Assembly: GCA_965217095.1 (NCBI GenBank)
Contig: OZ244235.1
Location: 3,968,001-4,032,000 of the forward strand
Origin: CAYNZV01 sp965217095
GTDB lineage: Bacteria > Latescibacterota > UBA2968 > UBA8231
Direction: 5' to 3'
Length of the DNA stretch: 64,000 bases
Shown: positions 61,552 through 64,000 of the stretch, one piece after another
How the letters are laid out: every line of letters starts with the position of its first letter
How positions within the stretch are numbered: the first letter of the stretch is position 1
The notes under the pieces: model-generated
Told to the model about the DNA's origin: nothing
Databases searched by the model: none
What the model saw: the letters and a program-made list of their open reading frames with translations, nothing else
Program-made: the position numbers and the translations under genes

Positions 61552-62424
61552 AATTCGGCGCCGGTACGTTTTCGGCCGCCTCGGTTTTGGAGCCGCCGCC
61601 TCGACTAGATCCACCAACCAGTCCATATCGTGCAGGGTATCCGTCAAGCCGGCCTCCATCGCCGGCGTTACCCGCAGGCTCTTGTGAATACGACAGAAAT
61701 TGTAGTAGGTTGTGTATAGGCTGACCATATGCAGGTGGTTCTCCAGCTTCTTTGAGAAGGCATTGGTCAGCCTGGTGAACCGTCTCATGCCCATCCGCAT
61801 GCTCAGGTTGTGCCGCTCGACATGGGAAGTGCTGATGGCCGCCGAATCGGGCCTCCCACAAATCCTCACATGCCGAGTGTCAAGGCACTTGGCGGGGCTG
61901 TAGCGGCGCCGCTCCAACTCTTCCGGCTCGCCGTAGATCTTTACCAGCATGGCGTAGTCGATGGCTCCGCCGAAAGCAGACTCAACGGCTTCCAGGTAAA
62001 CGCGATGGCCATCTGTGGTCAACTGGACGCGGTTCGCCAGCCGGTCTTTCAGGTCGTGCATGAACTCTAAGGCCGTCCAGGCGAATCGGTCGCCGATCTC
62101 GTACGAGATAATCAGCTTGGTGTCGGAATCCAGGGCCGTCCAGGTCCAGACATCGCCGGCGCCCTGCGGGGCCGCCTTCGCCCGCTCGACGTTCTTGTCC
62201 TTGGCGTAGCAGAAGGACCAGATTTCGTCGCACTGAATGCGCTTTGAGGGAACGTTGCGGACCGTGACATCATGGTAGGTGGCGCAGGCCCGGCCGGCGT
62301 CTACCAGAAGCTTCGTCACGGTGTTGATGGAAACGTTGTCCGTACGGCTGATGGACCGAAGGGAAGATCCTTCGACCAGCATCTTGAGAATCAGGATGCG
62401 CTGTTCTTTACCTAACCTGTTCAT
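61543..62424 (-). CDS. IS1-family transposase
   Basis: A 293-residue single-frame transposase of the IS1 type. An N-terminal helix-turn-helix (residues about 10-45, S-I-N-T-V-T-K-L-L) is followed by a DDE domain with C-D-E-I-W-S-F-C, then T-T-D-G-H and S-H-V-E-R-H-N-L-S-M-R. The ending R-L-T-N-A-F-S-K-K-L-E-N-H is typical of InsB-like proteins. No programmed frameshift is needed, unlike the classical enterobacterial IS1. The ATG at 62424 starts the family-typical N-terminus. Confidence 0.92.
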   Translation of the reverse strand: MNRLGKEQRILILKMLVEGSSLRSISRTDNVSINTVTKLLVDAGRACATYHDVTVRNVPSKRIQCDEIWSFCYAKDKNVERAKAAPQGAGDVWTWTALDSDTKLIISYEIGDRFAWTALEFMHDLKDRLANRVQLTTDGHRVYLEAVESAFGGAIDYAMLVKIYGEPEELERRRYSPAKCLDTRHVRICGRPDSAAISTSHVERHNLSMRMGMRRFTRLTNAFSKKLENHLHMVSLYTTYYNFCRIHKSLRVTPAMEAGLTDTLHDMDWLVDLVEAAAPKPRRPKTYRRRISN

Positions 62425-62512
62425 GCCCTATAAGATGGGGCAGAAAAGGCTATTTGTCAAGCATTATTTCACTATGAAATGAGCCAGACCAAGTTTTGCT
62501 CCCGTAAAATCT

Positions 62513-62935
62513 TTATTTTCTCCAACCCAATTTATACAAAGACGACAAAATAGCAATGACCATACTGCCAATTAACGAGCCTCCGGACTTTAGGTGTCCA
62601 GCCAACATTAATTCTTTGCCTATGTAACACAAAAAAACGGCAGATCCAATGGATAATATTGGGATAAGGAATGATAAAATTACTGCGGAATGGGTGGTTA
62701 AGGTTGACATTTTGATTCTGTGATCTCCAACCTTCTCCCACCGCTGAACCAATCGATTTGGAAATGTGGAATCTACTTCTCCATAAGCCTTGAGAGACAC
62801 TGGATCAGGAATTGGACCTTGGTGGAACGCGATTGTTTCCTCTTTCTTTATTACCTCCTCTCTCTGTGTATTTTGCGATTCAATACCGTTTTTCTTAGCT
62901 GGTATGCGGGACGACCTGTTTTTCCTTCTCTTCAT
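62513..62935 (-). CDS. DUF2335-like membrane protein, IS passenger
   Basis: A 140-residue protein with a basic N-terminus. The segment G-P-I-P-D-P-V-S-L-K-A-Y-G followed by a short helix and H-R-I is the pattern of DUF2335 proteins. Two transmembrane helices follow (about residues 84-105 and 118-134). Codon use is AT-rich, unlike the chromosome around it. The start overlaps the end of the preceding small gene by 41 bp in another frame. DUF2335 proteins have no established function known to me; they are common on mobile DNA. Confidence 0.55.
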   Translation of the reverse strand: MKRRKNRSSRIPAKKNGIESQNTQREEVIKKEETIAFHQGPIPDPVSLKAYGEVDSTFPNRLVQRWEKVGDHRIKMSTLTTHSAVILSFLIPILSIGSAVFLCYIGKELMLAGHLKSGGSLIGSMVIAILSSLYKLGWRK

Positions 62936-63170
62936 CCTCTTTAATTACCTGCGCAAAGGCAATTCGTAACTCTTCCATTACCTGTTGCCAGTCCTTTTGC
63001 AAGTCTTCCCAACTCAATTCAATATTAGGATCAAGCCCCTCAAAATTATAAATGTCTTCACATTTTTTCTTGATAATTTTGGCTTCTACTTTTACTCCGC
63101 TTATATACAGAGTCCTCTTTCTGGAGTCCACTTTATTACAGATTGCTTTCAAAATCCTGGATTGTGTCAT
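62895..63170 (-). CDS. 91-residue hypothetical protein, IS passenger
   Basis: A small charged protein with many lysines, starting M-T-Q-S-R-I-L-K and containing I-K-K-K-C-E-D-I-Y-N-F-E and an acidic tail. It is AT-rich and overlaps the DUF2335-like gene by 41 bp. That arrangement fits a co-translated pair such as a two-component module, but nothing identifies a toxin or antitoxin. I do not recognise the family. Confidence 0.45.
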   Translation of the reverse strand: MTQSRILKAICNKVDSRKRTLYISGVKVEAKIIKKKCEDIYNFEGLDPNIELSWEDLQKDWQQVMEELRIAFAQVIKEDEEKEKQVVPHTS

Positions 63171-63240
63171 GGGTTTTGAGTAATCACTCGCCAGCGGCGA
63201 AGATAGCTTGGCTTTATAATTCCGCGCGGAGGGTGCCAGT

Positions 63241-63477
63241 TCACGTAGAGGGACGATCCCACCGTGCAGACGCCGCCTTGCTAGCGATCTCGCTTCGTTT
63301 GCCAGGTGAGAGGCGGGCAGCCCGAGCTTTGCCGCCGACCTTGCCACCGGCTGCCCTGGCGGGTTGTCGGACCACCGGTTCAGATTCTTCGATCTCGCCA
63401 GTGGCGATCTTCATGACGTGGACGGCGCAACCTACCACGTCTGCGGGTCGCTTCTGTCCTTGGGGTCCTGTAGGCAT
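63241..63477 (-). CDS. 78-residue basic RNA-binding-like protein, IS passenger
   Basis: Begins M-P-T-G-P-Q-G-Q-K-R-P-A-D-V and ends with a K-A-R-A-A-R-L-S-P-G-K-R-S-E-I-A helix. Small basic proteins of this layout are often annotated as RNA-binding or histone-like and lie next to transposases in many genomes. A GGAGG ribosome site is 9 nt before the ATG at 63477. The codons directly upstream in the same frame read E-H-L-D-R-N-L-E-G-H, which resembles the C-terminus of the next small gene. A nucleic-acid-binding role is inferred from composition. Confidence 0.6.
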   Translation of the reverse strand: MPTGPQGQKRPADVVGCAVHVMKIATGEIEESEPVVRQPARAAGGKVGGKARAARLSPGKRSEIASKAASARWDRPST

Positions 63478-63656
63478 GGAATGTCCCTCCAGGTTACGGT
63501 CCAGGTGCTCGTTGGCTATGAATATATCGCAGAATGAAGAGAATCGTCGAGCGGCGACAAGAGGCCGAAGAGATAATCGCAATTAGTATTTTACGGCTTG
63601 GTGGGCGGCTTGCCTCCGCCTGCCCCATGAAATAGATTGGGAGTACTGCAGTTCGA

Positions 63657-63803
63657 TCATGCGTGCCCGTCCAGGTGGCGGTCCAGACGCTCGTTCAGAC
63701 GATCAATTGCCCTTTCAACTCGGTCGAGGCGGCCGCCCAGGAGACGCCACAGGGCAATACCCACGGCGATCACCAGGCCGGGCGTGATGTACTGCTCGAT
63801 CAT
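63657..63803 (-). CDS. 48-residue single-helix membrane protein, IS passenger
   Basis: A GGGAGG site 7 nt before the ATG at 63803 supports translation. The product has one hydrophobic helix (about residues 5-21) and a basic amphipathic tail with the heptad-like L-D-R-V-E-R-A-I-D-R-L-N-E-R-L-D-R, ending H-L-D-G-H-A. It is likely a membrane-anchored coiled-coil peptide. Its function is unknown. Confidence 0.5.
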   Translation of the reverse strand: MIEQYITPGLVIAVGIALWRLLGGRLDRVERAIDRLNERLDRHLDGHA

Positions 63804-63890
63804 ACGTGCCTCCCTACTACAGCAGGTGCTTCCGTGGCCTGTTGAACGGTGTTTACCTATAATACGCTAATTTTAGAGTATTATCAAGGA

Positions 63891-63908
63891 TCAAACTGAG
63901 ACATCACC
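63891..63908. repeat. right terminal inverted repeat of the IS1-family element
   Basis: Reverse complement begins GGTGATGTCTCAG, matching the left end in 16 of 18 bases. Confidence 0.7.
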
Positions 63909-63931
63909 TAAACCATTTTAAGGAGGAAATG

Positions 63932-64000
63932 ATGATTTGGAAGGATGCAGTCCGCAAGGCAATCCCAAATGCAGTCGATTCCAATGGTTATTTTACGAGG
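63932..64000 (+). CDS. start of an unidentified gene, possible winged-helix N-terminus
   Basis: An AGGAGG site 5 nt before the ATG at 63932 opens a frame that runs off the window after 23 codons; an ATG one codon earlier is too close to the site. The first residues (M-I-W-K-D-A-V-R-K-A-I) resemble the W-K-x-A-V-x-K-A-I opening of winged-helix domains found before some restriction endonucleases. Composition is AT-richer than most of the window. The identification is weak because only the N-terminus is visible. Confidence 0.4.
   Translation, partial: MIWKDAVRKAIPNAVDSNGYFTR

Larger units (their letters stand above)
61534..63908 (-). mobile_element. IS1-family element of unusual length (2375 bp) with passenger genes
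   Basis: Both ends carry matching 18-bp repeats (61534-61551 and 63891-63908). They start GGT and share TGTCTCAGTTTGA, with two mismatches at positions 4 and 5, in the style of IS1 termini. Inside are an IS1-type transposase at one end and four small genes on the same strand. The 62430-63180 part is much richer in A and T than the rest. Ordinary IS1 elements are about 0.7-1.2 kb. No clear target duplication is seen (AGCATTTCC on the left, TAAACCATT on the right), so a deletion or recombination may have removed it. Confidence 0.7.

Noticed and set aside
1..64000. CRISPR arrays and tRNA genes
   Set aside because: No regularly spaced short repeats and no cloverleaf with a T-loop were found; T-loop-like strings fall inside coding genes.

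Overview
The window is one stretch of a GC-rich bacterial chromosome, and probably comes from an uncultured lineage. No rRNA or tRNA gene and no CRISPR array was seen. The gene families point to the FCB side of the bacterial tree (Latescibacterota- or Poribacteria-like). They include several phytanoyl-CoA dioxygenase-like enzymes beside sugar isomerase-like TIM barrels and an RraA protein. There are also secreted PQQ-like propellers with W-P-S-W-R-G-P openings, a secreted protein with an N-P-F-N-P-S-T FlgD-type domain, a long GAPDH and a single-chain PurL. The lineage is an inference from families only.

Layout. (1) Bases 1-7176, minus strand: a tightly overlapping operon of TonB-dependent receptor, PaaK-like ligase, flavin-dependent halogenase-like enzyme, DUF3311 protein, sodium:solute symporter and glycosyltransferase (cut by the window edge). 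The remnant of an aldo/keto reductase lies in front of it. (2) 7508-8953: long-form GAPDH on the plus strand, facing a lipoprotein gene split by a complete IS1595-family element (9461-10591). (3) 10735-20760, minus: two secreted PQQ-like propellers, a LuxE-like acyl-activating enzyme, an aldehyde dehydrogenase, an iron-dependent alcohol dehydrogenase, a third propeller and a HemN-like radical SAM protein, most of them overlapping and followed by a terminator. This looks like a carboxylate-aldehyde-alcohol module of unknown substrate. (4) 20916-25548, minus: SMP-30 lactonase-like protein, a large outer-membrane-like protein and a PhyH dioxygenase.

(5) 25917-33272, mostly plus: a 51-residue membrane protein, a thiolase with its DUF35 partner, a TIM-barrel isomerase-like protein (minus), then a cassette of sulfotransferase-like protein, PhyH, TIM barrel, PhyH and RraA. 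(6) 33384-43365, core metabolism: HisI, Lpd, SucB and SucA on the minus strand, with PurL divergent. (7) 43369-54271: an M20 peptidase with a frameshifted C-terminus, endonuclease V, a fused MrfA-like helicase and exonuclease, a HAD phosphatase, a class V aminotransferase, glutaredoxin, a NatAB-type ABC transporter and a lipoprotein alpha/beta hydrolase. (8) 54276-56715: a secreted glycosidase-like gene broken by a one-base frameshift and by an IS1595 end fragment flanked by a roughly 100-bp direct duplication. (9) 56758-61533: MsrB, two tandem class III aminotransferases, a second iron-dependent alcohol dehydrogenase and a divergent KDPG-aldolase-type gene cut off after 65 codons. (10) 61534-63908: an unusually long IS1-family element whose 18-bp ends enclose the transposase and at least four small passenger genes, some AT-rich. 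A new AT-richer gene starts at 63932.

Translational coupling is pervasive (ATGA, GTGA, CTGA, TGATG and TAATG junctions), and several starts appear to be TTG, GTG or CTG behind good Shine-Dalgarno sequences. I recognise no dedicated transcription regulator. The two insertion sequences, the IS remnant and three broken or frameshifted genes show a plastic region around an ordinary metabolic core.
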